Below, piece by piece: positions 33,667-43,752 of a stretch of DNA of 64,000 nt. The notes beneath the pieces were generated by a model. That model did not search any database and was not told where the DNA came from. It saw only the letters and a list, made by a program, of their open reading frames with translations. Numbering within the stretch: the first letter of the stretch is position 1; each line of letters begins with the position of its first letter. The position numbers and the translations under genes are program-made. Location: the NCBI RefSeq assembly GCF_020781975.1, contig NZ_JAJGNI010000003.1, forward strand, positions 248,001 to 312,000, in the 5' to 3' direction. The stretch is from Microbacterium schleiferi. GTDB taxonomy: Bacteria > Actinomycetota > Actinomycetes > Actinomycetales > Microbacteriaceae.

Positions 33667-35569
33667 ACCCGAACACCGCGCCGAGGAAGGCAAGCTCCGT
33701 TTCGATGGCGTGGATGACGGTCTCGGCGCGCCGGAAGCCGTGAGCCTCTCCCTCGTAGAGGACGTAGGCATGCGGGATGCCGCGCGCAGCTAGCGCTTCT
33801 CGAATGGCCTCTGCCTGTGCTGGGGGTACGACTTCGTCCTCCGCTCCCTGAAGCAGGAGCATGGGAACGTCGAAGCCGTCGGGATGCGAGAGCGGAGAGC
33901 GCTCCAGATAGAGGTATTCCGCCTCGGGGAGCGGGCCGATGAGGCCATCGAGGTACCGAGCCTCGAAGTCGTGGGTATCGGCAGCGAGCGCGCGAGCATC
34001 GCCGACGCCGTAGCGGGACACCCCGGCGGCGAACACGTTGGTCTGGACGATCGCTGCGAGGACTGTCCAACCGCCCGCGGATCCGCCGTCGATCGCTATG
34101 CGGGCAGGATCTGCCAGTCCGGCCTCCGCTAGCGCAAGCGCCGCGTCGCGCACGTCCTCGACGTCAACGACACCCCACTGCCCCCGGAGCCTCTCGCGAT
34201 ATTCGCGCCCGTACCCGGTTGAGCCGCCGTAGTTCACGTCCAGCACACCGATTCCACGGCTGGTGAAGTAGCTGATCTTCGGGGATGCCGCACCGCCGAC
34301 ATGGCCCGTCGGACCACCGTGTACGAGGACGATGTAGGGCGGAAGCTTTCCCTCCGGAGCGGCCGCCTCCGGGTTCGTCGGGGGGAAGGCGAAGGCGTGG
34401 ACCTCACCCCGGGGGCCTTCGGTGCTTAGCTCGATCGGCCGCGGCGTCCATTCGGCAGGCCAGGCGCTTTCACCGCCGGCGACCGGCTCCCAGCGCGCGC
34501 TGTCGATATCGACCAGCCACACGCCGGCGGCGCCGTCCGTCCGGGAGCCGATCACGAGGGCACGCCGGCCCGCGGCATCCTCGACCGACACGTCGGAACT
34601 CACCGGTCCGCCGAGATCGTGCATATCGCCGCCGGGAGCGACGGCGACGACCCGATCGGTGCCCTGGGTGCGGACGCAGACAGCGGTGCCGTCTGCCCCC
34701 AGGGCATACCAGCGCCCCCCGAGGGACCACAGCGGCCCTCCGGTGTCCTCCGGGGCCGGGGCGATGGGCGTTGCGCCGTGAGAGGCCGACCAGGAGTGCA
34801 GGTTCCACCGACCATCGGGGTCGTCGAGGAACACGAGTCTGTCGGTGTCCAGCCACTCGGGTTGCAGGGGCGCTCGGTCTGGGCCACCGGCGACGGTCTG
34901 CCACTTCTCGATACGGCCGTTCACGAATCGACCGAGACGGAGCTCGGTGCTATCCCATGGCATGGCTGGATGATTCCAGGCGATCCAGGCGAGGTGGGAT
35001 CCGTCGGGCGAAACCGCGGGGTGGGCGACGAAGTCACTCCCCGCCACCACGGAGACGATCTGATCCACATCGCTCGCGGCAGAACCGTTGCGCGGAACTC
35101 GCACGATGTCGCGAGCGGGAACGCCGGGCCGTGTGTGGTCTTCTCGGATCGCCCACAGCTCTCCGGCGGCGAACCGCAGTCCACCGAATCGCATCCGCGT
35201 CCCGGCCGGTGTCAGGGCGCGCGGCTCAGAATCCGGGGCGAGGATCCAGATCCGCTGGTCAGTCTTCTCGACGAAGCACAACGCGCCGTCATCCGTCGCT
35301 GCCCACGGGCCGCCGCCGTACTCGTGCACACGAGACCGAGCGTTCCACGGGGCGGGCAGGAGCTCTTCGACAGTCCCATCGGCCAGGCGCCGTCGGACTG
35401 TCGTGCGCCCACTCTCGGCTGGAACGCTCTGTCCCCACCAGATCTCCTCGCCGTCTGGGGCCGCGACGAACGCCGCACCTTCGTAGCGCGGGGACGCCGC
35501 GGCGACGGATGCTGCGGAGATCGGAGACGGCCAGGTGCCGTAGGGGAGCCGGGGAAGGGAGGAAGCCAT
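33629..35569 (-). CDS. Prolyl oligopeptidase-family (S9) serine peptidase
   Basis: A 646-residue cytoplasmic peptidase of family S9, acylaminoacyl-peptidase-like. The first 380 residues form a WD/beta-propeller-like domain with repeated DGSHLAWIAWNHP- and DGTAVCVRT-type strands. The catalytic alpha/beta-hydrolase domain has the nucleophile in IDGGSAGGWT, the aspartate in LLLQGAEDEVVPP and the histidine in YEGEAHGFRR. The ATG at 35569 is seven bases from a TAGCGT box on the minus strand. No signal peptide is visible. It overlaps hflX tail to tail by 38 bases. Substrate not predictable. Confidence 0.92.
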   Translation of the reverse strand: MASSLPRLPYGTWPSPISAASVAAASPRYEGAAFVAAPDGEEIWWGQSVPAESGRTTVRRRLADGTVEELLPAPWNARSRVHEYGGGPWAATDDGALCFVEKTDQRIWILAPDSEPRALTPAGTRMRFGGLRFAAGELWAIREDHTRPGVPARDIVRVPRNGSAASDVDQIVSVVAGSDFVAHPAVSPDGSHLAWIAWNHPAMPWDSTELRLGRFVNGRIEKWQTVAGGPDRAPLQPEWLDTDRLVFLDDPDGRWNLHSWSASHGATPIAPAPEDTGGPLWSLGGRWYALGADGTAVCVRTQGTDRVVAVAPGGDMHDLGGPVSSDVSVEDAAGRRALVIGSRTDGAAGVWLVDIDSARWEPVAGGESAWPAEWTPRPIELSTEGPRGEVHAFAFPPTNPEAAAPEGKLPPYIVLVHGGPTGHVGGAASPKISYFTSRGIGVLDVNYGGSTGYGREYRERLRGQWGVVDVEDVRDAALALAEAGLADPARIAIDGGSAGGWTVLAAIVQTNVFAAGVSRYGVGDARALAADTHDFEARYLDGLIGPLPEAEYLYLERSPLSHPDGFDVPMLLLQGAEDEVVPPAQAEAIREALAARGIPHAYVLYEGEAHGFRRAETVIHAIETELAFLGAVFGFTPPGVAPLTLS

Positions 35570-35576
35570 GGTCCCC

Positions 35577-35582
35577 ACGCTA
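35577..35582 (-). promoter_or_regulatory. Leaderless -10 box of the S9 peptidase gene
   Basis: TAGCGT on the minus strand ends 7 bases before the ATG at 35569. It also lies at the very 3' end of the upstream membrane-protein gene. Confidence 0.5.
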
Positions 35583-36950
35583 CGCGCGGTCGCTGGCGCG
35601 CTCCTCGACGACGATCTCCTCGGAGCCGTCCGCGTCGGCCACGTCCACCTCGATGACCTCGACCTCGACGATCTCGCGCCGCTGCAGCAACTCGAGGACC
35701 CACGCGACGATCAGCGTCACGAGGAACACCAGGACGACGTCGCTGAAGGAAAGTGGGCGGAGCGCAAGAAGCCAGATGACCGCGAGGACGACCAGCGCGA
35801 TCCGGATCGCGACGCGGTACCGAGCGAGGAAGCGTCCGAAGGCGCCAGTGTTGAGTCCCCGCGCGGCGAGAGCGCCGCGGATAGTCGCGTTGAAGCCGCT
35901 TACGCCGCCACGGGTGGCGGTGGCTGAACGGCTCGACCCCATCAGCCAGCCGATGACCGCGATCACGAGACCGAGCAGCGCGATCACAAGCGCGCTCTGC
36001 GCCATGGATGCGGTGAGCTGCGCATAGATCACACTGAGGGCCGACGGGGAGAGGTCGAGCTGGCCGGCTACGACGGTACTTGCTGCAGCGCCGATACTGA
36101 ATCCGGCAGCGAGCATGCCGCCGCCGATGAACAGTCCGACCCCCGTACCGATTACCGCGACGCTGCGGCGCCGCGCGATGACGATGGCCAGGACGAACAG
36201 CGCGATGGTCACGATCGAGAGCCACCAGCCGACAGCATCAGCGAGCGCATAGACAGTCCGGAACGCGATGAGCGCCTCGCCGTCGCCGATGATGATGGTC
36301 TTGTCGATGCTGGGGATGAGCCCGGCAACGCCGACCCCACTCTCGGTGAGCCGTTCCTTGACCTGGTCGATGATCGGGCCCAGCGCGATCCCGAGGCCGT
36401 CGTTGTCGAGGACGAGGATTCCGCCGCCGTCGGCTGTCGCGACGGTCGTGATCGAGCGGTGGACACCCCGAAGCGCGAAGGCCCAGACATCCGAGAAGGC
36501 ATCTGACTCCACGATGCGTTCGACCGCGGAGTTGACCAGGTTCTGCACGCCCTGGGCAGCCGGCGCGCGCAGTGCGTTGAGCGCTGTCGATGCCGCGGGA
36601 GGCAGTCCCAGGTCCTCAATGCCGTCGAAGACCTGGTCGGTGAGGCCCGCGAAGTCGACCTGCGCATCGATGGCTGCCGTCGCCTCATCGACGATGAGTT
36701 CCTGGACGGCGGGATCCTCGGTCAACGGGGCGAACGTAGACACGAAGGCATCCTCGTCGACCAGCTGCACGCGTGCCCACGTGGTGACCACCGACACCGG
36801 CACGAGAATCGTCGCGATCACGATGACGAACGCCGACAGGGCGGCGCGCCACCACCCACCGGACGGGGAGGTGCGGACCGTCAGACGCGCGTTTTCAGCC
36901 TCGAGGGCGCGGATCCGGGATTCGAGGTCTTCGGGTGTCGGCGAGCTCAT
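35580..36950 (-). CDS. Uncharacterised polytopic membrane protein
   Basis: A 456-residue protein I do not recognise by family. It opens with a short coiled-coil-like stretch (EDLESRIRALEAENARL), has a first membrane span near 35-55, a large outside domain of about 170 residues (DEDAFVSTFAPLTEDPAVQELIVDEA through GDGEALIAF), then about five further spans. It ends in a strongly acidic tail (EVEVIEVDVADADGSEEIVVEE). The span-loop-spans layout recalls transport or sensor proteins, but no catalytic motif is visible. Start taken at ATG 36950; ATG 36959 is three codons earlier. On the same strand as lexA, 62 bases after it. Confidence 0.75.
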   Translation of the reverse strand: MSSPTPEDLESRIRALEAENARLTVRTSPSGGWWRAALSAFVIVIATILVPVSVVTTWARVQLVDEDAFVSTFAPLTEDPAVQELIVDEATAAIDAQVDFAGLTDQVFDGIEDLGLPPAASTALNALRAPAAQGVQNLVNSAVERIVESDAFSDVWAFALRGVHRSITTVATADGGGILVLDNDGLGIALGPIIDQVKERLTESGVGVAGLIPSIDKTIIIGDGEALIAFRTVYALADAVGWWLSIVTIALFVLAIVIARRRSVAVIGTGVGLFIGGGMLAAGFSIGAAASTVVAGQLDLSPSALSVIYAQLTASMAQSALVIALLGLVIAVIGWLMGSSRSATATRGGVSGFNATIRGALAARGLNTGAFGRFLARYRVAIRIALVVLAVIWLLALRPLSFSDVVLVFLVTLIVAWVLELLQRREIVEVEVIEVDVADADGSEEIVVEERASDRA

Positions 36951-37012
36951 GGGCCCCATTTTGGCGGAAGACCACTTTCACCGCCTCACCCGAATATGGC
37001 GATCTGTGCGGC

Positions 37013-37693
37013 TCAGACCGCGCGAAGGACCGCCACGACCTTGCCGAGGACCGTCGCTTCGTCGCCGAGGATGGGTTCGAAGGCTGAATTGCGGGGGAGA
37101 AGCCAGGTGTGTCCATCCCGCTGGCGAAATGCCTTGACCGTCGCTTCACCGTCGAGCATCGCGGCGACGATGTCGCCGTTCTCGGCGGTCGCCTGGGAGC
37201 GTACGACCACCCAGTCACCGTCACAGATCGCAGCGTCGATCATCGATTCGCCGCTGACCCGCAACATGAAAAGCTCACCTTTGCCGACGAGCTGTCGGGG
37301 AAGCGGGAAGATCTCTTCGATCTGCTGATCAGCGGTGATCGGCACGCCAGCGGCAATGCGCCCGACGAGCGGCACCATCGCTGCGTCGCCGACAGACGGC
37401 GCGGTGTCTGCGGGGTTTTCAGCGGCCATGCCCGGTAGGTCGATGAGCACCTCCATTGCGCGCGTCTTGCCGGCATCGCGGCGAAGGTATCCGCTCAGTT
37501 CCAGCTGGTTGAGCTGATGCGTGACGCTCGAGAGGCTCTTGAGCCCGACGGCATCGCCGATCTCACGCATGCTCGGCGGGTAGCCGTTTCGGGCGATCGA
37601 GCGCTGGATCACCTCAAGAATCGCGAGCTGTTTCTCGCTGAGGCTGCGCCGCCGCCGCGTACTAGCGCGTTCCCGTACCGGCTCCTCGTTCAT
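37013..37693 (-). CDS. lexA: SOS repressor LexA
   Basis: Represses DNA-damage genes and cleaves itself when stimulated by RecA filaments. The 226 residues have an N-terminal winged helix ([21 protein letters not shown], with recognition helix around [21 protein letters not shown]) and a C-terminal S24 domain. The scissile Ala115-Gly116 is in GRIAAGVP, the catalytic Ser150 in VSGESM and Lys187 in ATVKAF. The ATG at 37693 has AGGAG about nine bases upstream, which decides it over the in-frame start at 37729. It stands back to back with a LysM gene, the conserved actinobacterial arrangement. Likely operators: 25730-25745 and 37869-37884. Confidence 0.97.
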   Translation of the reverse strand: MNEEPVRERASTRRRRSLSEKQLAILEVIQRSIARNGYPPSMREIGDAVGLKSLSSVTHQLNQLELSGYLRRDAGKTRAMEVLIDLPGMAAENPADTAPSVGDAAMVPLVGRIAAGVPITADQQIEEIFPLPRQLVGKGELFMLRVSGESMIDAAICDGDWVVVRSQATAENGDIVAAMLDGEATVKAFRQRDGHTWLLPRNSAFEPILGDEATVLGKVVAVLRAV

Positions 37694-37852
37694 TGCCCCG
37701 CTCCTGTCGCTGCTCGCATCTGCCCGCACTCGTCTTCGAATGTCGGAGGTTGGTGATGACCTGTCTTCATCGAAACCGTAACCGCCTCAATACCCTTTCG
37801 GGGATACCCGGCCCGCGTGTCGTGTTCGAAACATCCCCGGGAGGAATCCGAC

Positions 37853-37884
37853 TTGACAGCCAGAATACTCGAAGATAACTTCGG
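37853..37884 (+). promoter_or_regulatory. Promoter of the LysM gene with LexA-like palindrome
   Basis: TTGACA (37853-37858), 17 bases, TAACTT (37876-37881) is the best-formed promoter in the window. CGAAG-ATAA-CTTCG (37870-37883) is a perfect palindrome with the CGAAC-N4-GTTCG spacing of LexA boxes, though its inner base is changed in both arms. It overlaps the -10. Confidence 0.6.
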
Positions 37885-37957
37885 AAGAGAGCTTCGCATC
37901 CGCCACTCCTGGCCGGGCGGTGGATGCGAATCTCTCCTCGAGATGACGGAGGATGAC

Positions 37958-38332
37958 ATGACGACGATTGCTCTCGGCACCGCACCCACGACGATCGCCG
38001 CGGCCCGACCCGCCGCGAAACGGCTTCGACTGACTGCTCGTGGTCGAGCCGTCCTCACGGCGCTTGCTGCGCTGCCGGCGGTCATCGTCATCCTCGGCGT
38101 CATCTGGGGTGGCGGTGCCGCCCTCGCCTCCCTTGATTCCTCGGCGCCGGCGGGGACGTTCGAGACGGTCACCGTTTCGGCGGGGGACTCCCTGTGGTCC
38201 ATCGCGCAAGAGATCGCACCGGATGCCGACCCCCGCGACGTCGTGGCCGAGATCTCCCGCCTGAACGGTCTGACGGGAAGCGTTGTGAGCGCGGGGCAGC
38301 AGCTCGCTATCCCCCTCGCCTACAGCGAGTGA
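37958..38332 (+). CDS. LysM-domain membrane peptide, likely SOS cell-division inhibitor
   Basis: A 124-residue protein: N-terminal cytoplasmic part with basic KRLRLTARGR, one membrane span at about 33-58, and a single LysM domain at about 69-118 (VTVSAGDSLWSIAQEIAP through GQQLAIPLA) outside the membrane, binding peptidoglycan. Position back to back with lexA matches DivS of Corynebacterium and Rv2719c of Mycobacterium, and it recalls YneA of Bacillus: SOS-induced proteins that delay division. ATG 37958 has GGAGG six bases upstream. The promoter carries a LexA-like palindrome, which supports the role; the role itself is inference from gene position and architecture. Confidence 0.85.
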   Translation: MTTIALGTAPTTIAAARPAAKRLRLTARGRAVLTALAALPAVIVILGVIWGGGAALASLDSSAPAGTFETVTVSAGDSLWSIAQEIAPDADPRDVVAEISRLNGLTGSVVSAGQQLAIPLAYSE

Positions 38333-38371
38333 ATCCTGCTGAAGAACCGAGTGCGGCCTCATCAGGCACCG

Positions 38372-38377
38372 TACGAT
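38372..38377 (+). promoter_or_regulatory. Leaderless -10 box of hisC
   Basis: TACGAT ends 7 bases before the GTG at 38385. An in-frame ATG at 38376 lies inside the box. Confidence 0.55.
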
Positions 38378-38384
38378 GGGACGG

Positions 38385-39470
38385 GTGACGATTCGCCTCG
38401 ATGATCTTCCGCTCCGCGATGACCTACGGGGTCTCACCCCGTACGGCGCACCGCAGGCGCCACTTCCTGTCGCCCTGAATGTCAACGAGAACACTCACCC
38501 GGTGCCGCGGGAGGTAGCCGACGACATCCTGGATGCGATCGGACGCGCCCTCGGCGAGATCAACCGCTACCCGGACCGCGAGTTCCGGGAACTGCGTGAG
38601 GGATTCGCCGAGTACCTTCGCCATGGCCTCGTCGCCGACCAGATCTGGGCGGCGAACGGATCGAACGAGGTGCTTCAGCACGTTCTCCAGGCGTTCGGCG
38701 GGCCGGGGCGTCGCGCCTTCGGGTTCGCTCCCACCTATTCGATGTACCCCTTGCTGACGCGAGCGACCGGGGCCGAGTGGGTCTCCGGAAGCCGAGGTGC
38801 CGACTACACCGTGGATGCCGTATCGGCGGTCGACCAGATCGCTGCCGCCGATCCCGACATCGTGTTCCTGTGCGCCCCCAACAATCCGACGGGGACGCCG
38901 ATGAGCCTCGAGGTGATCGAGGCCGCCTACGAGGCGACGCGCGGGATCGTGATCGTCGATGAGGCGTACTTCGAGTTCGCGCCTCGAACGGCGCCATCCG
39001 CGCTGTCGTTGCTGCCGGGCCGCGAACGCCTCCTCGTTTCGCGCACCATGAGCAAGGCGTTCGCCTTCGCCGGAGCCCGCGTTGGCTACCTCGCTGCCGA
39101 TCCCGCCGTGATCGATGCCTTGCGGTTGGTGCGGTTGCCTTACCACCTCAGTTCGCTCACGCAGGCGGCGGCGCTCGCTGCGCTTGCCCACGCCCCGGTG
39201 ATGCTCCAGATGGTGGATGAGATCGTGATGCAGCGCGATCGCATCTCGGCGACAGTCGAAGCTCTCGGCTACCGCGCCTACGAGTCGTGGACCAACTTCG
39301 TGCTGTTCAGCGGGGTAGAAGACCCCGGACGCACGTGGCAACAGCTTTATGATCGCGGCATCCTCGTTCGTGACATCGGCATCCCGCGCAGCCTGCGGGT
39401 GTCGGCCGGCACCGCCGAGGAGACCACCGCGTTTCTGGAAGCACTCGCGTCGATAGACTCTCGCGCATGA
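38385..39470 (+). CDS. hisC: Histidinol-phosphate aminotransferase
   Basis: PLP-dependent transaminase of histidine synthesis. The 361 residues show [10 protein letters not shown] at the N-terminus, [21 protein letters not shown] for phosphate binding of [15 protein letters not shown], the aspartate and tyrosine in [10 protein letters not shown], and the Schiff-base lysine in [21 protein letters not shown] 38385 is preferred over ATG 38376 because of the -10 box spacing. It leads a run hisC-hisB-hisH-hisA; hisD, which often precedes hisC, is not here. The hisB ATG overlaps its stop by four bases. Confidence 0.94.
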   Translation: MTIRLDDLPLRDDLRGLTPYGAPQAPLPVALNVNENTHPVPREVADDILDAIGRALGEINRYPDREFRELREGFAEYLRHGLVADQIWAANGSNEVLQHVLQAFGGPGRRAFGFAPTYSMYPLLTRATGAEWVSGSRGADYTVDAVSAVDQIAAADPDIVFLCAPNNPTGTPMSLEVIEAAYEATRGIVIVDEAYFEFAPRTAPSALSLLPGRERLLVSRTMSKAFAFAGARVGYLAADPAVIDALRLVRLPYHLSSLTQAAALAALAHAPVMLQMVDEIVMQRDRISATVEALGYRAYESWTNFVLFSGVEDPGRTWQQLYDRGILVRDIGIPRSLRVSAGTAEETTAFLEALASIDSRA

Positions 39471-40072
39471 GCAGCAGCCGCACCGCATCGGTCACGCGAG
39501 CCACGAGCGAGTCGCGCGTCGAGTTGAGCCTTGACCTCGATGGCACCGGCGCCAGCACGATCGACACCGGCGTCCCGTTCTACGATCACATGCTCACGGC
39601 GTTCGCGAAGCACTCCCTGACCGACCTCACGGTGCGTGCCGAAGGTGACGTGGAGATCGACGCTCACCACACCGTCGAGGATGTCGCGATCGTGCTCGGT
39701 GACGCCATCCGTGAAGCCCTCGGCGACAAGTCGGGCATCTCGCGTTACGGCGACGCGCTCGTTCCGCTGGACGATGCCTTGGCCCAAGCTGTCGTGGACA
39801 TCAGTGGACGTCCTTACCTCGTGCACGACGGCGAGCCCGACGGGTTCGCGCTTCACCTGATCGCCGGTCACTTCACGGGGTCGCTCGTGCGGCACACCTT
39901 CGAGGCGATCAGCTACCACGCCGGCCTCACCGTCCACCTCCGGGTTCTGGCTGGCCGTGATCCGCACCACATCGCCGAGGCCGAGTACAAGGCCTTCGCG
40001 CGCGCTTTCCGCCAGGCCAAGGCACTCGATCCCCTCGTGCGCGGTATCCCGAGCACGAAGGGTGCGCTGTGA
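39467..40072 (+). CDS. hisB: Imidazoleglycerol-phosphate dehydratase
   Basis: Dehydrates imidazoleglycerol phosphate in histidine synthesis; monofunctional as in other actinobacteria (no phosphatase domain). The 201 residues contain both metal-binding histidine blocks: [21 protein letters not shown] near residue 30-50 (first part [11 protein letters not shown]) and [17 protein letters not shown] near 65, mirrored later by [17 protein letters not shown] and [18 protein letters not shown]. Coupled by ATGA overlaps on both sides. A TAGACT box ends seven bases before its ATG inside hisC; it may be chance or an internal promoter. Confidence 0.96.
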   Translation: MSSSRTASVTRATSESRVELSLDLDGTGASTIDTGVPFYDHMLTAFAKHSLTDLTVRAEGDVEIDAHHTVEDVAIVLGDAIREALGDKSGISRYGDALVPLDDALAQAVVDISGRPYLVHDGEPDGFALHLIAGHFTGSLVRHTFEAISYHAGLTVHLRVLAGRDPHHIAEAEYKAFARAFRQAKALDPLVRGIPSTKGAL

Positions 40073-40737
40073 CCTCGGCGTCGACAACGACCGCGCGGCC
40101 GACGGTCGCCGTTCTGGACTACGGATCCGGCAATGTTCACTCTGCGGTCAAGGCGCTGGCCCTGGCGGGGGCTGACGCCCGCCTGACCGATGACAGCGAT
40201 CTGATCATGGCTGCGGACGGTCTGGTCGTTCCGGGCGTCGGCGCCTTCCGCTCCGTCGTGGATGCGCTGCGCGAATCCCGTGCGGATCAGCTCATCGAGC
40301 GACGCTTGGCGGGCGGACGACCCGTGCTCGGGATCTGCGTCGGTATGCAGGTGATGTTCGAGCACGGTGTCGAGCGCGGAGCCGACAGTCTCGGACTCGG
40401 ACAGTGGCCCGGCGCTGTCACCGAGCTCGATGCGCCGGTACTCCCGCACATGGGGTGGAATACCGTGGCGGCGGGCGCCGGGTCGACGCTGTTTCGGGGC
40501 ATCGAATCGGAGCGGTTCTACTTCGTCCACTCGTATGCCGCCCAGCACTGGACTCTCGAAGCCCAGGACCCCTTCCCCAGCGCGGTAGTGACGTGGGCAA
40601 CCCATGGGGTTCCGTTCGTGGCGGCCGTCGAGAACGGGCCGCTGGCGGCAACGCAGTTCCACCCCGAGAAGTCGGGGGAGGCTGGCATCCGTCTCCTCGC
40701 GAATTGGATCACGAGCCTTCCCGCGGCTACCCTCTGA
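40069..40737 (+). CDS. hisH: Imidazole glycerol phosphate synthase, glutaminase subunit
   Basis: Class I glutamine amidotransferase that feeds ammonia to HisF. The 222 residues have the oxyanion and nucleophile motif [13 protein letters not shown] (Cys90) and the His-Glu pair in [13 protein letters not shown] near residue 203. [12 protein letters not shown] and [10 protein letters not shown] are standard. The GTG start overlaps the hisB stop by four bases. The HisF partner is not in the window. The 63-base gap to hisA is the only break in this run and shows no clear terminator, so hisA is probably co-transcribed. Confidence 0.95.
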   Translation: MTSASTTTARPTVAVLDYGSGNVHSAVKALALAGADARLTDDSDLIMAADGLVVPGVGAFRSVVDALRESRADQLIERRLAGGRPVLGICVGMQVMFEHGVERGADSLGLGQWPGAVTELDAPVLPHMGWNTVAAGAGSTLFRGIESERFYFVHSYAAQHWTLEAQDPFPSAVVTWATHGVPFVAAVENGPLAATQFHPEKSGEAGIRLLANWITSLPAATL

Positions 40738-40800
40738 ACTCGTGCCTGCCCCCGATTCTCATCGGCGTGCCGCGGGCTCCGTGAACCCGCCCGAGGAACC

Positions 40801-41547
40801 ATGAACGACTTCGCGTCAACGCCCGAACTGATTCTGCTGCCCGCCGTCGATGTCGCAGACGGCAAGGCGGTGCGCCTGACCCAGGGTGCTGCAGGCTCGG
40901 AGACGAGCTACGGCGACCCGGTCGAAGCCGCCGTGGATTGGGCCCGCCAGGGCGCGCAGTGGATTCACCTCGTCGACCTGGATGCCGCCTTCGGGCGCGG
41001 CAGCAACGCGGGAGTGATCCGCAAGGTCATCAAGCAGGTCAAGGGCGTTCACGTCGAGGTTTCGGGAGGCATCCGGGACGACCGGAGCCTCGAGCTTGCG
41101 ATCGAGTACGGTGCCGAACGCGTCAACCTCGGCACCGCAGCACTGGAGAACCCGGAGTGGGCTGCCGACGTGATCGGCCGGTACGGCGAACTTGTCGCGG
41201 TGGGGCTCGACGTGCGCGGCACGACCCTCGCAGCTCGCGGCTGGACGCAGGAGGGCGGGGACCTGTGGGCGGTGCTCGACCGCCTCGAGGATGCCGGGTG
41301 CAGTCGCTACGTCGTCACCGACGTGACCAAAGACGGGACGCTCCGCGGACCCAACCTCGATCTGCTTCGCGAGGTCACGACCCGCACCCCGAAGCCGGTC
41401 ATCGCCTCGGGCGGTGTGGCAACGCTTGATGACATCGCGGCGCTGCGCGAGCTCGTCCCCCTCGGTGTCGAGGGTGCGATCGTCGGGAAGGCGTTGTATT
41501 CGGGCGCCTTCACCCTGGCCGAGGCACTGGATGTCGCCGGAGGCTGA
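40801..41547 (+). CDS. hisA: Phosphoribosyl isomerase (HisA, possibly PriA)
   Basis: TIM-barrel isomerase converting ProFAR to PRFAR. The 248 residues show the phosphate-binding and catalytic segments [60 protein letters not shown] and [12 protein letters not shown]. In many actinobacteria the same enzyme (PriA) also serves tryptophan synthesis in place of TrpF. The sequence is compatible with that, but no trp genes are here to judge by. GAGGAA precedes the ATG. Its last 17 bases overlap the next gene. Confidence 0.93.
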   Translation: MNDFASTPELILLPAVDVADGKAVRLTQGAAGSETSYGDPVEAAVDWARQGAQWIHLVDLDAAFGRGSNAGVIRKVIKQVKGVHVEVSGGIRDDRSLELAIEYGAERVNLGTAALENPEWAADVIGRYGELVAVGLDVRGTTLAARGWTQEGGDLWAVLDRLEDAGCSRYVVTDVTKDGTLRGPNLDLLREVTTRTPKPVIASGGVATLDDIAALRELVPLGVEGAIVGKALYSGAFTLAEALDVAGG

Positions 41548-42346
41548 AGACCCGCAGCGGCATCCGCACGCGCACACCCACGGATCGGATCACACCGCCG
41601 ACTCCGCCGGTTTCCCCTGGGCCGGGCGCAGCTTCGAGGCAAACCCGTTCGCCGGTGATGATGGGTCGGCTGACCCCGCGCTGATCGGCGCGATCGAGCG
41701 GTTCCGGGCGGGTGATGCTGCTGTCGTCGAGGTGACAGACGCCTACCGATCCGCGCGCCTTCTCATTCCCCTCGTCGCTGAGAAGGGCGACGAGGGTGTC
41801 GGCGCTCACGGGCTGACGGTCGACAAGACGCAGGAGCTGTCGATCGTCACTGTCGCCGCGCCCGACGGCAGGCGCGTGCTCCCGGTGTTCTCGTCGGTCG
41901 CGGCAATGGGCGCGTGGGACCCCGCCGCGCGGCCTGTCCCCGCCGATGGCGTGCGGACCGCGGCAGCCGCTGTCGATGACGGCACCGACCTCATCGTTCT
42001 CGACCCGGGATCCGAGACCGAGTTCGTCATCCGTCGGCCCGCGGTCTGGGCGATCGCGCAAGGTCAGGCCTGGGAGCCCGCGCACACCTCACCAGAGGTC
42101 TTCGCCGGATTCCAGGAGAGCATCGGTGCGGAACTTGCCGTCCTCGATCTCTCGCTGGCGTCAGCCGACCCGCAGGCGCGGGGGAGAGGCCCCGAGGTCC
42201 AGGTTCAGCTCGACATCATGCCGGGCCTTGACCGCGAAGAACTGGATGCCGTGCTGCAGCGGCTCGCGAAACGCTGGGCAGCTGACGACCGCATCGCGGT
42301 TCTCGTGGACTCCCTCGCCGTGAAGATCCGGCGCTCATCGGTCTGA
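41531..42346 (+). CDS. SseB-family protein
   Basis: A 271-residue cytoplasmic protein with an SseB N-terminal domain: the segment [34 protein letters not shown] through [22 protein letters not shown] is characteristic. The C-terminal half has the SseB-like [28 protein letters not shown] His-rich leader ([11 protein letters not shown]) precedes the domain. SseB-domain proteins are found next to the his genes in actinobacteria, but their role is not established. ATG 41531 has GAGG six bases upstream and lies inside hisA, so translation is probably coupled. It ends 35 bases from the convergent DUF1844 gene. Confidence 0.85.
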   Translation: MSPEAEDPQRHPHAHTHGSDHTADSAGFPWAGRSFEANPFAGDDGSADPALIGAIERFRAGDAAVVEVTDAYRSARLLIPLVAEKGDEGVGAHGLTVDKTQELSIVTVAAPDGRRVLPVFSSVAAMGAWDPAARPVPADGVRTAAAAVDDGTDLIVLDPGSETEFVIRRPAVWAIAQGQAWEPAHTSPEVFAGFQESIGAELAVLDLSLASADPQARGRGPEVQVQLDIMPGLDREELDAVLQRLAKRWAADDRIAVLVDSLAVKIRRSSV

Positions 42347-42381
42347 GCTGGTGCGGACTGGCGGGGCCTGACGAGACTCAC

Positions 42382-42810
42382 TCAGGTGACCGGACCTGTC
42401 CATTTCTCGCCGGGTCCCTTGCCGATCGGGTCGGGGATCACTGACGCTTCGCGGAACGCGAGCTGGAGTGAGCGCAGGCCATCGCGCAGCGAGCGAGCGT
42501 GCATGTCGCTGATCTCCGGGGCGCCGGCGGTGATCAAGCCCGCGAGTGCATTGATGAGCTTGCGGGCCTCGTCGAGGTCCTTCTGCCTATCGGGGTCGTC
42601 GGCAAGCCCGACCTTCACGGCTGCGGCGCTCATGAGGTGCACGGCAGTGGTCGTGATGACCTCGACAGCCGGGACATCAGCGATGTCTCGGGACGCGGCG
42701 GCGGCAGCCTCGGCATCCTCCTCCCAGCGCTGCTCGCGCTCGCGGTCTCGGCGGTCGACCGACTCGCCGTCGGATGCTGCGGGGCCGGAGAAACCGGAAA
42801 TCGTCGACAC
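42382..42810 (-). CDS. DUF1844 family protein
   Basis: A 142-residue protein with the DUF1844 core AVEVITTTAVHLMSAAAVKVGLADDP and DLDEARKLINALAGLITAGAPEISDMHARSLRDGL (written here as two adjoining parts). The first 50 residues are a charged, Ala/Glu-rich extension. The fold looks all-helical. DUF1844 genes commonly sit next to infC in actinobacteria, as here, on the opposite strand. Function unknown. The start is the GTG at 42810 with AGAAGG seven bases upstream; a longer open frame to 42972 is an antisense shadow of the infC leader. Confidence 0.85.
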   Translation of the reverse strand: MSTISGFSGPAASDGESVDRRDREREQRWEEDAEAAAAASRDIADVPAVEVITTTAVHLMSAAAVKVGLADDPDRQKDLDEARKLINALAGLITAGAPEISDMHARSLRDGLRSLQLAFREASVIPDPIGKGPGEKWTGPVT

Positions 42811-42824
42811 GTGATGCCTTCTGC

Positions 42825-42830
42825 TAGACT
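42825..42830 (+). promoter_or_regulatory. -10 box of the infC-rpmI-rplT operon
   Basis: TAGACT with a weak TCGACA 15 bases upstream. Unlike most boxes here it is far from its gene: it would start a leader of about 250 bases before infC. Confidence 0.5.
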
Positions 42831-42831
42831 C

Positions 42832-43088
42832 GTGCGGGCTCCGGAGCACTATGCCCCGGACACGAAAGAGGATCACATCCCACCCGCGCTTGCCGCTCAA
42901 GGCTACCGGGTCCACGAACTCCGCTTCGCCTCGCAATCCGATTGCCAGGCGAGGTAGCGCTCGAGAAACCATCGGGCGTCAGGGTGAATGAAGCCGATGC
43001 AGTGCGTCGAGCGGGTGGAGTGTTCTGATCTCACCCGCGGCGCATCCCGTGTCGCGGTGGCTTACACCCGCACGAAGAGGAGTTCCGC
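42832..43088 (+). promoter_or_regulatory. infC: Structured infC leader with competing stems
   Basis: GTGCGGG (42832-42838) and GCGGGTG (43011-43017) can each pair with CACCCGCAC (43065-43073), which ends four bases before the infC ribosome site. GCGGGTG can instead pair with CACCCGC (43032-43038). The alternatives exclude one another, so the leader could control infC by feedback from a product of the operon. Pairing was found by eye only. Confidence 0.45.
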
Positions 43089-43706
<618 letters not shown>

Positions 43707-43752
43707 GCCCCCAGACTCCCGCCCGGCGGGAACCACAACGAAGGAAAACAAG

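Noticed and set aside
37694..37850. A LexA box for lexA itself
   Set aside because: CGAAG-ACGA-GTGCG and CGAAC-ACGA-CACGC on the minus strand match the consensus in only one arm. I could not choose a site, so none is listed.
39455..39466. Internal promoter for hisB
   Set aside because: TAGACT ends seven bases before the hisB ATG but also encodes part of the hisC C-terminus and lies in a tight operon. It is mentioned with hisB and not listed as a separate promoter.
42347..42381. Terminator between the SseB and DUF1844 genes
   Set aside because: Only a five-pair stem (CCTGA/TCAGG) can be formed; too weak to list.
42850..42990. Small reading frame of about 46 codons inside the infC leader
   Set aside because: It starts at an ATG without a ribosome site or nearby -10 at leaderless distance, and its composition is mixed and typical of a random frame. 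The region is better explained as structured leader.
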